Notes: generated by a model from the sequence alone, not told the origin. Counted from the first letter of the stretch, positions 7,420-15,381 are shown. The stretch is DNA of 19,295 nt from an uncultured Clostridia bacterium (GCA_934120675.1 CAKOUU010000024.1:1-19295), one strand, 5' to 3'. A program made the numbers and translations.

Positions 7420-7467
7420 ATAGTTTCTTGGTCGTTTTCTTGGTCGCTTTTTCGGCCAAGAAACTAT
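7420..7467. repeat. 12-bp perfect inverted repeat at the end of the AlbA_2 gene
   Basis: ATAGTTTCTTGG (7420-7431) pairs with CCAAGAAACTAT (7456-7467), and TTCTTGGTCG is directly repeated inside. The right arm overlaps the stop codon of the AlbA_2 gene. No T-tract follows on the minus strand. It could attenuate read-through into the HD gene or be an operator. Confidence 0.6.
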
Positions 7468-8780
7468 CTTAATATTTTCCAAGTTCCTTTTTTAGTAGAT
7501 CCTTCTCTTGTTAATACATTCGTTTCTTTCAATACAGCTATATGATATTTTACTTTTTCTCTTGATATTTCAAGAATTTTAGCCATCTCCTTTTGAGTAA
7601 TATTAGGATTTTGTTTAATCAAAGAAATAATTTTATCTTGAGTTTCATTTAATTGTTTTGAGAATTTTTCTTGGTTGCCCTCTTGATTATATTCGAAAGG
7701 ATTTTCTTTATATTTAAAAGAAACTCTTAAGAAATGATCCATAAATTTAAAGCAACTTTTATCATAAGCATCTAAAATTCTTAAAACTCCAGAACCGATA
7801 TTTTCAATTAAATCTACATCTTTAAATACTCTAATAAGTTCTTTGTTTCTTGGAGCAGTAACACCTTCTAAAAATTCCTCTTGTGATAATCCTTGAGGTA
7901 GTCCTCCTCCTGATGTAATTTCAATTCTATCAGAATAAAGTTCAATTATTGGCGTTGTAGTTAAAGTATAATCACTATGTACCATTGCATTTATAACAGC
8001 TTCTTTTAACGCCTTACTGTCTATCATTTCTACTTCTTTTCTACCATTATATTCAATTTTTGCATAAACAGTATTTTCCACTGTAAGCCTATCTAAAATT
8101 CTTTGGGTAGCGGTTATTAAACAACAATAACCATATTCTTGGTTTTCTATTAATTCCATTTTGCTTGTTCCTAAATATTTAACAAGTTTTATTGATATAT
8201 TATTTTCATCAGCAAGTAAATAAGCATTATAGTTATATTTTCCGTCATCAGTTAATAAATTTAAGTTTCTAGCAAAATTATCATTAAGAATCATTCCATT
8301 TCCTTCATAATGAATTTTCAACTGTCTAAATGTTAAATCTTGTCTAGGAGACTCTATTTCTTTTAAAGAATTTTTTATTCTTCTAGCAAACATTTCTTCA
8401 ATCATTCTTTCTGTCATTCTTTCTTTGCTACTACCAATTCTAATATAACATCCTTCTGGCGTTCTTCCTTTTTTTCTTAAATAATAAGGTTTTTCTGTTC
8501 CACTTGATATTATAACTTTTATTACTTCTTTATTATCTATTGTTTCCACAGTTACATCAAATAATCCTAAAGTAGAAGGTTGTATGTTATTTTTTATTCT
8601 GTCCTTGATTTGTAATTGTGTTAAATCAACATCTTCAACTCCAACAACTTGTCCATTTTTATTTATTCCAACATAAATTATTCCACCTTCTTTATAATTA
8701 AGAAAGGCTATTACTTCTTGTTCAAAATCTTCATTAAGTTGTTCTTTGTTTTCAATTCTGTTTGTTTCAGTATTTTGCAT
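7464..8780 (-). CDS. AlbA_2 (Schlafen-type) DNA-binding, ATPase-like regulator with winged helix
   Basis: A 438-aa protein of the common bacterial 'ATP-binding protein' group. The N-terminal AlbA_2/Schlafen domain (residues 1-125) carries EVIAFLNYKEGGIIYVGINKNGQ. The middle has a GHKL/HATPase_c_4-like segment with KEAVINAMVHSDY (about 263-275), IELYSDRIEITSGGGLP and NIGSGVLRI. The C terminus (about 375-438) is a winged helix-turn-helix (ITQKEMAKILEISREKVKYHIAVLKE). Such proteins are usually seen as transcription regulators, and some belong to defence islands. GGAGG precedes the ATG. Perfect inverted repeats on both sides of the gene (8806-8832 and 7420-7467) are candidate operators. It is probably transcribed with the DUF6076 gene upstream and is intact. 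Confidence 0.85.
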   Translation of the reverse strand: MQNTETNRIENKEQLNEDFEQEVIAFLNYKEGGIIYVGINKNGQVVGVEDVDLTQLQIKDRIKNNIQPSTLGLFDVTVETIDNKEVIKVIISSGTEKPYYLRKKGRTPEGCYIRIGSSKERMTERMIEEMFARRIKNSLKEIESPRQDLTFRQLKIHYEGNGMILNDNFARNLNLLTDDGKYNYNAYLLADENNISIKLVKYLGTSKMELIENQEYGYCCLITATQRILDRLTVENTVYAKIEYNGRKEVEMIDSKALKEAVINAMVHSDYTLTTTPIIELYSDRIEITSGGGLPQGLSQEEFLEGVTAPRNKELIRVFKDVDLIENIGSGVLRILDAYDKSCFKFMDHFLRVSFKYKENPFEYNQEGNQEKFSKQLNETQDKIISLIKQNPNITQKEMAKILEISREKVKYHIAVLKETNVLTREGSTKKGTWKILR

Positions 8781-8805
8781 AAACTAATCCTCCAATCTAT
8801 TTTTG

Positions 8806-8832
8806 AATTTTGCCAACGACATTGGCAAAATT
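8806..8832. repeat. 11-bp perfect inverted repeat between DUF6076 and AlbA_2 genes
   Basis: AATTTTGCCAA (8806-8816) and TTGGCAAAATT (8822-8832) around CGACA. It starts four bases after the DUF6076 stop and lies 26 bases ahead of the AlbA_2 start. It may be a weak terminator or an operator for the winged-helix protein; the missing T-tract on the minus strand favours the second. Confidence 0.6.
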
Positions 8833-8836
8833 GATA

Positions 8837-9946
8837 TTACTTATTATTTACCAACCACTCATATACTTCATCTTCTGTTAAAACCCCATGTTTTAGTTTA
8901 TTAACTCTGTCTTTAGCATCTTTTTTCCATTTATCAAAATCTTTTTTCATCTGTTTATTGTCTTTATTTCTGCCAACAGCCATAGACTTTAATTGGTATA
9001 ATCTTCTGTATTCTGCCAATGCTTTATTTTGTTTTAATCTCTCGTTATAAGCTTGTACTGCACCTTGTTCTCTACAAGTTTTACCGTTTGCTTTTGGATA
9101 ATCACAATAAATCTCATCAAGTCTTGAGTTTGGAATAAAGTACATTCCACAGTTTTGACATTTCTTAATTGGATTATTTGATGTTTTTACTAATTCTTCT
9201 AATACTGCATAGCATATAGCGGATAAGTCATTGCTTTGATGTGTATCTATCATTGAAACAAGCATTGTGTTATTCTTAAAACTATCTAATAATTGCTTAT
9301 CATTCAAATGTGATAATTCTAAATTTTTATTTGAATAGCTATCTTGAATAATATTGTCATTTCTATTATAAGAATGTGCTTGTCCTTTATGCTTAATTAA
9401 ATAGACTGCAAATCTTTGACTAGGTGTATATTCTTTTAATTCTTCTTGTTCATCAAGGTTAAATACATAGTTTACAAATGCTTTCATTTCTTCTTGTATT
9501 TCTTGTATCTTATATTGTAGGTCATTGTATATTTTTTCCATCTGCTTTAAATATACTTCATCATTTTCATATTTTCCTTTTAATTCAAAAGTATAATTTT
9601 CATCTATATCTTTTAATATCTCAAATCCATAGGCAAAGAAGAAAGTTTCATAAGCTGATTCATATGTTTCTAAATTAGCATTTAAAAATCTTAATAAAAA
9701 CATTCCAAACCTTTCAACATAAGGAAAGTACATATTTCCTGGATATTTTAATCCTTGTTCTTCTTTAGTTCTTCCTTTAACTTCGCTTTTATCAAAATAT
9801 AATGTTAATAGTCTATTTTCAAAATCATCTTTTCTATTTACACTATAAAGATATAAAGGTGTTGAATAATATTCTTCTCTTTTTTCTTTATTAAACCAAA
9901 TATAAAAACTATCAAAAAAATTTTTCTCTGGCAAATTTGCTTTCAT
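8837..9946 (-). CDS. DUF6076 family protein with C-terminal zinc-ribbon-like motif
   Basis: A 369-aa cytosolic protein starting at the ATG 9944-9946, which has GGAGG nine bases upstream. The longer frame to 9976 lacks such a site. The first two thirds are helical and charged with no known motif. The C-terminal part has CxxC...C...C (KKCQNCGMYFIPNSRLD, then YCDYP and GKTCREQGA) followed by a basic helix. This is the form of DUF6076 and of the zinc finger of CGNR-type regulators, and suggests binding of nucleic acid. DUF6076 genes are common in clostridial mobile elements; no function is established. It leads the likely operon DUF6076-AlbA_2-HD-radical SAM, driven by the promoter at 10028-10056. 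Confidence 0.75.
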   Translation of the reverse strand: MKANLPEKNFFDSFYIWFNKEKREEYYSTPLYLYSVNRKDDFENRLLTLYFDKSEVKGRTKEEQGLKYPGNMYFPYVERFGMFLLRFLNANLETYESAYETFFFAYGFEILKDIDENYTFELKGKYENDEVYLKQMEKIYNDLQYKIQEIQEEMKAFVNYVFNLDEQEELKEYTPSQRFAVYLIKHKGQAHSYNRNDNIIQDSYSNKNLELSHLNDKQLLDSFKNNTMLVSMIDTHQSNDLSAICYAVLEELVKTSNNPIKKCQNCGMYFIPNSRLDEIYCDYPKANGKTCREQGAVQAYNERLKQNKALAEYRRLYQLKSMAVGRNKDNKQMKKDFDKWKKDAKDRVNKLKHGVLTEDEVYEWLVNNK

Positions 9947-10000
9947 TTCAATATTCCTCCGATTTAATGTTAACAATTTTTATTTTTTTATAATTTGTTA

Positions 10001-10029
10001 TTGACATCTTATAATTATTATACTATAAT
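10001..10029 (+). promoter_or_regulatory. consensus sigma-A promoter for the xis-int leader
   Basis: TTGACA (10001-10006), exactly 17 bp, TATAAT (10024-10029): a perfect consensus. Transcription would start near 10036, about 280 nt before the xis start. Confidence 0.8.
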
Positions 10030-10056
10030 TTTATCATTATTACAATAGTTTTGCAA
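10028..10056 (-). promoter_or_regulatory. sigma-A promoter for the DUF6076 gene, overlapping the xis-int promoter
   Basis: On the minus strand TTGCAA (10051-10056), a 17-bp spacer and TAAAAT (10028-10033). Its -10 box shares two bases with the -10 of the opposite promoter, so both cannot be occupied at once. Confidence 0.6.
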
Positions 10057-10124
10057 ATAAAAATTGCAAACAAGAAAAAGTACATTGAAAAACACACTAA
10101 AAAATAGTGTTATATGAAAGTATT

Positions 10125-10217
10125 ATGGAACACAATAATGATACTTCGGCTTGGCTTAACATGATGTTGAGGAGTCGCTCGGCTGATAGCGGAGAGGTGA
10201 AATTCCTATGTAGGTAA
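10125..10217 (+). CDS. possible 30-aa leader peptide upstream of xis
   Basis: ATG (10125) to TAA (10215-10217) encodes a 30-residue peptide beginning MEHNNDTSAWLNMMLRSR and ending KFLCR. Only a weak GAAAG stands before the ATG. The segment is clearly richer in G+C than the DNA around it. The choice of codons such as TCG, CGC and AGG is unlike the neighbouring genes. It could be a leader peptide controlling xis-int, a small regulator, or a chance frame within a structured leader RNA. Confidence 0.35.
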   Translation: MEHNNDTSAWLNMMLRSRSADSGEVKFLCR

Positions 10218-10314
10218 AACTATCTATAATATTCCCTTAAGTAGATGGGACGGGGTAAATATAATCTACTAATCATATGCAAAATGTTGATTTTGAAAGA
10301 TAAGGAGGAATGCG
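10218..10314 (+). promoter_or_regulatory. remaining leader of the xis-int transcript with a hairpin
   Basis: This rest of the long untranslated leader contains a 7-bp stem AGTAGAT (10240-10246) with ATCTACT (10264-10270). The xis ribosome binding site AAGGAGG is at about 10302-10308. No further gene is seen between 9977 and 10315 apart from the small frame at 10125. Confidence 0.4.
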
Positions 10315-10515
10315 ATGCAAAATAACAATTACACTGGGGAAATGTTTGCTGATTATCCTGATGTTGTTGATGTGTCTGGACTACAATCAATGCTTGGTAA
10401 TATTGGCAGACAAACGGCATACGAATTAGTACGAAAAGGTACTATTAAAGCAATTAAAGTTGGAAAGCTATACAGAATACCTAAGATAAATGTTATCGCT
10501 TTTTTAACTCAATAA
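10315..10515 (+). CDS. xis: excisionase (Xis), MerR-like helix-turn-helix
   Basis: A 66-aa protein with the helix-turn-helix of the Tn916-type excisionase group: VSGLQSMLGNIGRQTAYELVRKGTIKAIKVGKLYRIPKINV, in overlapping blocks from residue 20 on. It would bind the element ends and steer the integrase to excision. AAGGAGG precedes the ATG at ideal spacing. It lies 33 bases before the integrase start and is surely co-transcribed with it from the promoter at 10001-10029. The gene is intact, but its partner integrase is not, so it cannot direct excision unless an integrase is supplied in trans. Confidence 0.85.
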   Translation: MQNNNYTGEMFADYPDVVDVSGLQSMLGNIGRQTAYELVRKGTIKAIKVGKLYRIPKINVIAFLTQ

Positions 10516-10548
10516 AAATACTGTTTAAAATTAAGAAAAGAGATTTTA

Positions 10549-11813
10549 ATGTATAACATAACAGCATACTTAACAATTAAGAATAAGACTTTTTATACGG
10601 TATTAACTTACTATGTAGAAGGCTCAAGAAAATTAAAATGGGTATCTACTGGGATCAAAGAACACGAGAGTAAGAAAAAAGCTGAAAAGAAACTTATTCA
10701 AATAAGAGATGAATTTATAAATAAATTAGAAACAATTACAACTACAAAAACAGAAGATAAAAAGGTACAAATACTATTTTCAGATTTTATGATTAAATGG
10801 CTTGATATGATAAAACATCAAGTTGAAGAATCTACATATACAGGTTATAAAAGACAAATCGAAGGCAGAACAAAAGAATATTTTACTAAAAATCCAGTAA
10901 TGCTTGAAGATTTAAAACCAGTACATATTTTAGATTTTTATAATTGATTATATTCTCAAGGATTAAAAGGAACTACTGTTACAAAATATCATGCTAATAT
11001 TAGAAAGGCTTTAGATTATGCAGTACAAACCGCTTTGATACCAAATAATCCTGCTATAAAAGTTGGACGACCACAGCAAGAACAATTTATAGCTGATTAT
11101 TATAATGAAGAAGAATTAAACAATTTATTTAAAGTTGTAAAAGATACTACTTTAGAATTAATAGTTTATTTAACTGCCTTTTATGGATTACGAAGAAGTG
11201 AAGTTTTAGGTATTAGGTGGTCTGCAATAGATTTTGAAAATAAAATAATTACAATAAAAATCATAAAGTAGTAACAGTTACAGATGAAAACGAAAATAGT
11301 AAAACAAAAACCAAAACTATTACTAAAAGAAAGACAAAAAATAAATCTAGTTATAGAACATTGCCTTTATTTAAAGAAATTGAGGAACTTTTACTCTATA
11401 CTAGAAAAATGCAAGAATACTATATGTCTATATTTAAAGAAAGTTATAATAAGCAATTTAAAGATTTCGTTTGTGTAGATGAAATGGGCAATTTAAGAAA
11501 ACCTGACTATGTAAGTCATAAATTTAAAGAAATTCTAAACAAGAATGGTTTGAGAAAAATAAGGTTTCACGATTTAAGACACAGTTGTGCAACATTACTT
11601 TTGAAAAAAGGAATATCTTTAAGAGAAATACAAGATTGGCTAGGACATTCTAGTTCTAAAACAACAGAAAGATATGCACACTTGGATTCGAGTACAAAGA
11701 TAAAATCTGCAACAGCTATTGAAAATGCATTAAGCTTTAGCACCAAAACTAATAACGAAAATAAAGACATAAAAAAAGATATATTAGATCTGGACTCTAA
11801 TATACCTAAATAA
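10549..11813 (+). pseudogene. int: Tn916-family tyrosine integrase, degenerate
   Basis: The ancestor of about 420 aa integrated the element at tRNA-Leu. The N-terminal arm-binding and SAM-like core domains (10549-10947) end at an in-frame TGA (10945-10947, after LDFYN). The frame then continues normally (LYSQGLKG, HANIRKALDYA). A one-base frameshift near 11262 separates ENKIITIK from KVVTVTDEN. The catalytic residues are all still encoded: Arg in YGLRRSEVLG (about 11185-11215), HDLRH (about 11567-11581), and LGHSS...TTERYAHLD with the Tyr nucleophile near 11675. The lesions are of two kinds, so simple sequencing error is unlikely to explain both. With xis intact, the element is predicted to be trapped in place. 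The ribosome binding site is weak (AAGAAAAGAG). Confidence 0.9.
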
Positions 11814-11830
11814 TTAAGTATTTTCCAAAA

Positions 11831-11850
11831 TTGTTAGAAATTTGTTAGAA
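11831..11850. repeat. paired TTGTTAGAA direct repeats after int
   Basis: TTGTTAGAA at 11831-11839 and 11842-11850, matching the pair at 50-70 in position and spacing relative to the hairpin. Likely recombinase arm sites of the integrase-proximal end; inferred. Confidence 0.4.
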
Positions 11851-11870
11851 AAATCTAGCAATTTTATTAT

Positions 11871-11911
11871 AAAAGCATCAAGGTTTATCTTACGAACTCC
11901 TTGATGCTTTT
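11871..11911 (+). terminator. integrase terminator with conserved loop
   Basis: A 13-bp perfect stem (11871-11883 with 11899-11911) has a 15-nt loop containing TATCTTACGAACT and a run of T's in the 3' arm. It ends two bases before the CCA end of tRNA-Leu on the other strand. The loop core is shared with the hairpin at 94-127. Confidence 0.8.
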
Positions 11912-11912
11912 A

Positions 11913-12000
11913 TGGTGCAGATGGCCGGAATCGAACCGGCACGGTTTATTCAACCGCAGGATTTTAAGTCCTGTGCGTCTACCAGTTCCGCCACATCTGC
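11913..12000 (-). tRNA. tRNA-Leu (anticodon UAA), attachment site of the element
   Basis: The 88-nt gene includes the encoded CCA (complement TGG at 11913-11915). The 7-bp acceptor stem is GCAGATG with CATCTGC. The T-arm is GCCGGTTCGATTCCGGC. The anticodon loop is CTTAAAA, giving UAA. The long variable arm is of class II, as leucine tRNAs have. Its 3' end touches the integrase-side end of the element, as expected when a Tn916-family integrase uses a tRNA 3' end as attB; the tRNA is reconstituted and should function. Confidence 0.95.
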
Positions 12001-12038
12001 ATTTAATATTTGAACTGGTTGTCCTAACGACAATTGAT

Positions 12039-12067
12039 ATTATAATATTATATAAAAAAATTGTCAA
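12039..12067 (-). promoter_or_regulatory. consensus promoter of tRNA-Leu
   Basis: On the minus strand TTGACA (12062-12067), a 17-bp spacer and TATAAT (12039-12044): a perfect consensus, about 40 bases ahead of the mature tRNA 5' end. Confidence 0.85.
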
Positions 12068-12150
12068 TACTTTTTTCAAAAAAACTTCAGAAATCTTCAA
12101 AAATTTTTTTCAACCAGTAAAAAACAAATTATCTTAACCCATACTAAGTC

Positions 12151-12193
12151 GAAAAATCCTCACAGATTATTTTGCAAAACAAAATAATCTATG
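12151..12193 (-). terminator. intrinsic terminator of the DUF5662 gene
   Basis: An 11-bp stem (12164-12174 with 12180-12190) extends by four more pairs beyond one mismatch. On the minus strand it is followed by GATTTTT. Confidence 0.8.
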
Positions 12194-12200
12194 AGAATTA

Positions 12201-12764
12201 TCAATTTTTTTTATAATCAATACAATATTTTTTATAAAGTTCCTTTACATTCTTTTTAGTCAAAGCCCTATCTATACCAACTTGGCTAACTTGAGTAAAA
12301 AAATCAGTTATCAAATTTTCAACTTGATCATTAACAAGGGTTTTATCTCTTTCATTGACCCAATATTCTAGTTCATATCCCTTAGTCCACTCTTTACCTT
12401 TGTATATCAAACCTGCTGCCAATTTATCACAAAGCATCTCTGCAACATATGGATATGGAATAATTGGAGTTTTATCTGGTGCACTTAAATCTACCCAGTA
12501 ATCTGTATGATGCTTGTTTCTTCCTTTATGATGTAACCAAGCCTTTGAATATCCCTCTGTTTTTTTGCAGTCAGTTATTGGTGAATGTTTTCCATTAAAA
12601 TATTTTACTCCTTCCCAAAATTCTGTAGGCGAATATTTTGATAAATCATGAACTAAACCTCTCCAAGGTTGCCCTACTTTGCAGCATAATTTGAATACTA
12701 CCCATCTATGTCTTGTTATTACCATAAAATGCCCTACTATATTTTTTAAGTACATATATTTCAT
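12201..12764 (-). CDS. DUF5662 family protein
   Basis: A 187-aa soluble protein with the DUF5662 signature. The N-terminal half has RHRWVVFKLCCKVGQPWRG, then LVHDLSKYSPTEFWEGVKYF (about residues 37-56), then WLHHKGRNKHHTDYWVD (about 76-92). The repeated His and Asp residues (HDLSK, HHKGRNKHH) resemble an HD-like metal site, but activity is not established for the family. It is a single-gene unit with AGAGGAG before the ATG and its own terminator. It lies just beyond the tRNA, outside the mobile element, and is common in gut clostridia, so it is probably chromosomal. Confidence 0.8.
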   Translation of the reverse strand: MKYMYLKNIVGHFMVITRHRWVVFKLCCKVGQPWRGLVHDLSKYSPTEFWEGVKYFNGKHSPITDCKKTEGYSKAWLHHKGRNKHHTDYWVDLSAPDKTPIIPYPYVAEMLCDKLAAGLIYKGKEWTKGYELEYWVNERDKTLVNDQVENLITDFFTQVSQVGIDRALTKKNVKELYKKYCIDYKKN

Positions 12765-12930
12765 CTCCTCTTACTACATGTTTAGTTTATCACATATTTT
12801 TTTCAAAAGCAACTTTTTGAAAAAATTGCATATACTATTAAAGATGCTAATAAATATTGTTAAAATTTGCACTTTTTTTAATTGTCATTATATTTTATTG
12901 GCTACTTTTATCAAAGTCGGAGGTTTATAT

Positions 12931-14779
12931 ATGTGTGGTTTTGTTGGTTTTGTTGATTTTAAAAATGATGTTTCTTCTAAGAAAAATATCTTATTAAATA
13001 TGAATTCCACTCTGGCTAAAAGAGGTCCAGATGAAGATGGATATTACATAAACAAAAATGTTGCTTTAGGTCATAAACGTCTAATTGTTATTGACCCTGA
13101 ACGGTGGAAAGCAACCAATGATTGAAAAATATTCTTATGGTGAATATGTTATTGTTTATAATGGTCAAATTTACAATACCAAAGAATTGAAAGAAACTTT
13201 GTCTGAAAATGGATTTACTTTTAATGGTCATTGTGATACTGAAGTTTTATTAAAATCTTATATTCATTATGGAAATGATGTTGTTCATCATCTCAATGGA
13301 ATTTTTGCTTTTACTATTTGGAATAGTAGAAAAAAAGAACTTTTTATGGCTCGTGACCATTTTGGAGTAAAGCCACTATTTTATACAATGAAAAATGGTA
13401 GTCTGATTTTTGGCTCTGAAATTAAGGCTTTATTCGAGTATCCAGGAATTGAAAAAGTACTAGATAATCAAGGCATTGGCGAATTATTTGGAATTGGTCC
13501 AGCTCATACCCCTGGGACTACAGTTTTTAAGGATATTTATGAGCTAAAACCTGCTCATTGTGCTACTTTTAATAGTTATGGTTTGCACATTGAACGCTAT
13601 TGGAAATTAAAATCTGAAAAACATACAGATAGTTTTGGAACTACTTGTCAAAAGGTTAAGTTTTTGTTGAATGATGCTATTACTAGACAACTTGTTTCTG
13701 ATGTTCCTTTGTGTACATTTCTTTCTGGTGGTCTAGACTCAAGTATTATTACAAAATTTGCTTCTGATTATTGTAAGGATAATGGATTACCACCTTTAGA
13801 TACTTACTCTATCGATTATGTGGATAATGATAAAAATTTTGTTAAAAGCGATTTTCAGCCAAATTCAGATAATTATTATATTAATTTGATGAATAGAAAT
13901 TTACACACAAATCACCATCAAATTGTTATTGATACACCTGAACTTGCAGAATACTTAGAAGATGCTATGATTGCTCGTGATATGCCTGGTATGGCTGATA
14001 TTGATTCTTCTTTGTTGCTATTCTGTAAAAATGTTAAAAAGGAAATGACTGTTTCTCTTACTGGTGAATGTGCCGATGAGATTTTTGGCGGATATCCATG
14101 GTTCTTTCGTGAAGATGCTTTAAATAGTGGAACTTTTCCTTGGTCTATTGCAATTGACGAAAGGCAAAGACTTTTGAATCCATCTATTGGTCAAAAGGTT
14201 AATTTAAAAAGTTATATTGATTATAGATATAATGAAAGTTTGTCTGAAGTTGAAATTTTAGATTCAGATTCTCCTGAAACAGCTGAAAAAAGAAAGATTT
14301 CACACCTTACGTTGAATTGGTTTATGCAAACTCTTTTGGACCGTTCTGATAGAATGGCTATGTATAATGGTTTCGAACTTCGTGTTCCATTTTGTGATTA
14401 TCGTTTGGCTCAATATGTTTGGAATATCCCTTGGGAAATAAAGGCTTTGAATGGTCGTGAAAAAGGTATGCTTAGATATATCTGCAAAGATTTCTTGCCT
14501 GATGAAATTGTTGATAGAAAAAAATCTCCTTATCCTAAGACTCATAATCCTACTTATTTGGCTAAAGTTAAGGGCATGCTTGCTGATATTATGAAGGATA
14601 AAAATGCTCCTATTAACAACCTTCTTAATCGAGATTATATTTTAGAGATTTTGAATACTGATGGTTCTGCTTTTTCTCGCCCTTGGTTTGGGCAACTTAT
14701 GACCGGACCACAATTGATGGCTTATCTATGCCAGGTTAATATGTGGCTTGAGAAGTATCAGCCTAAAATTGAAATTTAA
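12931..14779 (+). pseudogene. asnB: asparagine synthase (glutamine-hydrolysing), frameshifted
   Basis: The two frames together give about 615 aa, the usual AsnB length. The start MCGFVGFVD places the nucleophile Cys2 at the N terminus of the glutaminase domain, after a GGAGG site. RGPDEDG and YNGQIYN follow. The ATP-pyrophosphatase domain has the PP-loop FLSGGLDSS (about 13720-13746), SLTGECADEIFGGYPW and FCDYRLAQYVW. A single extra base, the C at 13102 in CCTGAACGGTGG, breaks the frame where the family has DPEGGKQPM. Removing it restores one frame. Everything else is intact, so this is either a very recent mutation or a sequencing error. The gene makes asparagine from aspartate, glutamine and ATP. 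A second copy's tail lies at 18164-18241. Confidence 0.88.
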
Positions 14780-14817
14780 GTAAAAATAGAGGTTCTGTGA
14801 AGAATCTCTATTTTTAC
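14780..14817. terminator. bidirectional intrinsic terminator after asnB
   Basis: GTAAAAATAGAG (14780-14791) pairs perfectly with CTCTATTTTTAC (14806-14817). The stem is A/T-rich at the foot so T-runs occur on both strands. Confidence 0.7.
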
Positions 14818-14870
14818 ATCGTATACAATTTTACTATTTTAATGATAAAAACTCGTTATACATTTGAGAA

Positions 14871-15365
14871 TTATTTTTTCTCCTCACATAAAGTTTCAAT
14901 ATAATCTTTTATAGAACTTGATAAACGATTCATATCTTCAATATTATCAATAGTTGGAATATGTATAAAAGCAATTTTTGATTTTAAATTATTTTCTTGT
15001 TTAAAATTTAATGCTCTAAAAAATACATTGTTACATAAATATTTTCCAGCATCATACGAATTCATTACTTGGTAAGCATATTGTTCTAAATTTTCTTTTA
15101 AAGCACCATAATAGTAATCTGTTACTAATTTTTTTCCTTCTAATATAGCATTATTTTCAAAGTAAATATTGGTAGTATTTGGTTTTTGACCAAAAATCAA
15201 AACATTATCATAATTTTCTAATAATTTTTCTTCTATTTGTTTACTACTTATTTCAAAATCATTTTCCAAATATAAAATATCTTCATTACATATTTTTTTT
15301 ATATGGTCTAATAATATTTTTGCGGAGTTATCATCTCCTTTAAATCCTGCTATTAATATTTTCAT
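14871..15365 (-). CDS. pyroglutamyl peptidase I-like protein (C15), shortened
   Basis: A 164-aa cytosolic protein resembling pyrrolidone-carboxylate peptidase, which removes N-terminal pyroglutamate. MKILIAGFKG matches the family N terminus. DAGKYLCNNVFF carries the nucleophile C111, and AFIHIP carries H135; the 24-residue Cys-to-His spacing is that of classical Pcp (C144/H168). E70 in YFENNAI would be the third catalytic residue. The protein is about 50 residues shorter than usual, mainly between Glu and Cys, so the substrate range may differ. GAGGTG precedes the ATG, which is 16 bases after the end of the kinase remnant; the two were probably an operon. Confidence 0.65.
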   Translation of the reverse strand: MKILIAGFKGDDNSAKILLDHIKKICNEDILYLENDFEISSKQIEEKLLENYDNVLIFGQKPNTTNIYFENNAILEGKKLVTDYYYGALKENLEQYAYQVMNSYDAGKYLCNNVFFRALNFKQENNLKSKIAFIHIPTIDNIEDMNRLSSSIKDYIETLCEEKK

Positions 15366-15381
15366 TATTTCACCTCATAAT

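Noticed and set aside
5668..10105. 14-bp repeat ACACACTAAAAAAT at 5668-5681 and 10092-10105
   Set aside because: Several exact 14-mers are expected by chance in a sequence this AT-rich and this long, and the flanks are unrelated.
10191..10205. GGAGAGGTGAAATTC resembles a small-subunit rRNA segment
   Set aside because: The similarity is about 15 bases only and the flanks do not match rRNA, so it is chance or part of the leader.
10945..10947. TGA in the integrase read as Trp by a recoded genome
   Set aside because: Other genes here use TGG for Trp, and the broken genes also contain TAA and TAG in frame together with frameshifts. Decay explains all of them.
11885..12137. ORFs on both strands across 11885-12137
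   Set aside because: They run through the tRNA-Leu gene and its promoter and have no coding character.
12679..12930. Plus-strand upstream extension of the asnB frame
   Set aside because: The glutaminase needs Cys at position 2, and GGAGG precedes the ATG at 12931; the upstream part overlaps the DUF5662 gene and its promoter.
14300..14545. Minus-strand ORF inside asnB
   Set aside because: A shadow of the asnB reading frame; no ribosome binding site and no recognisable protein.
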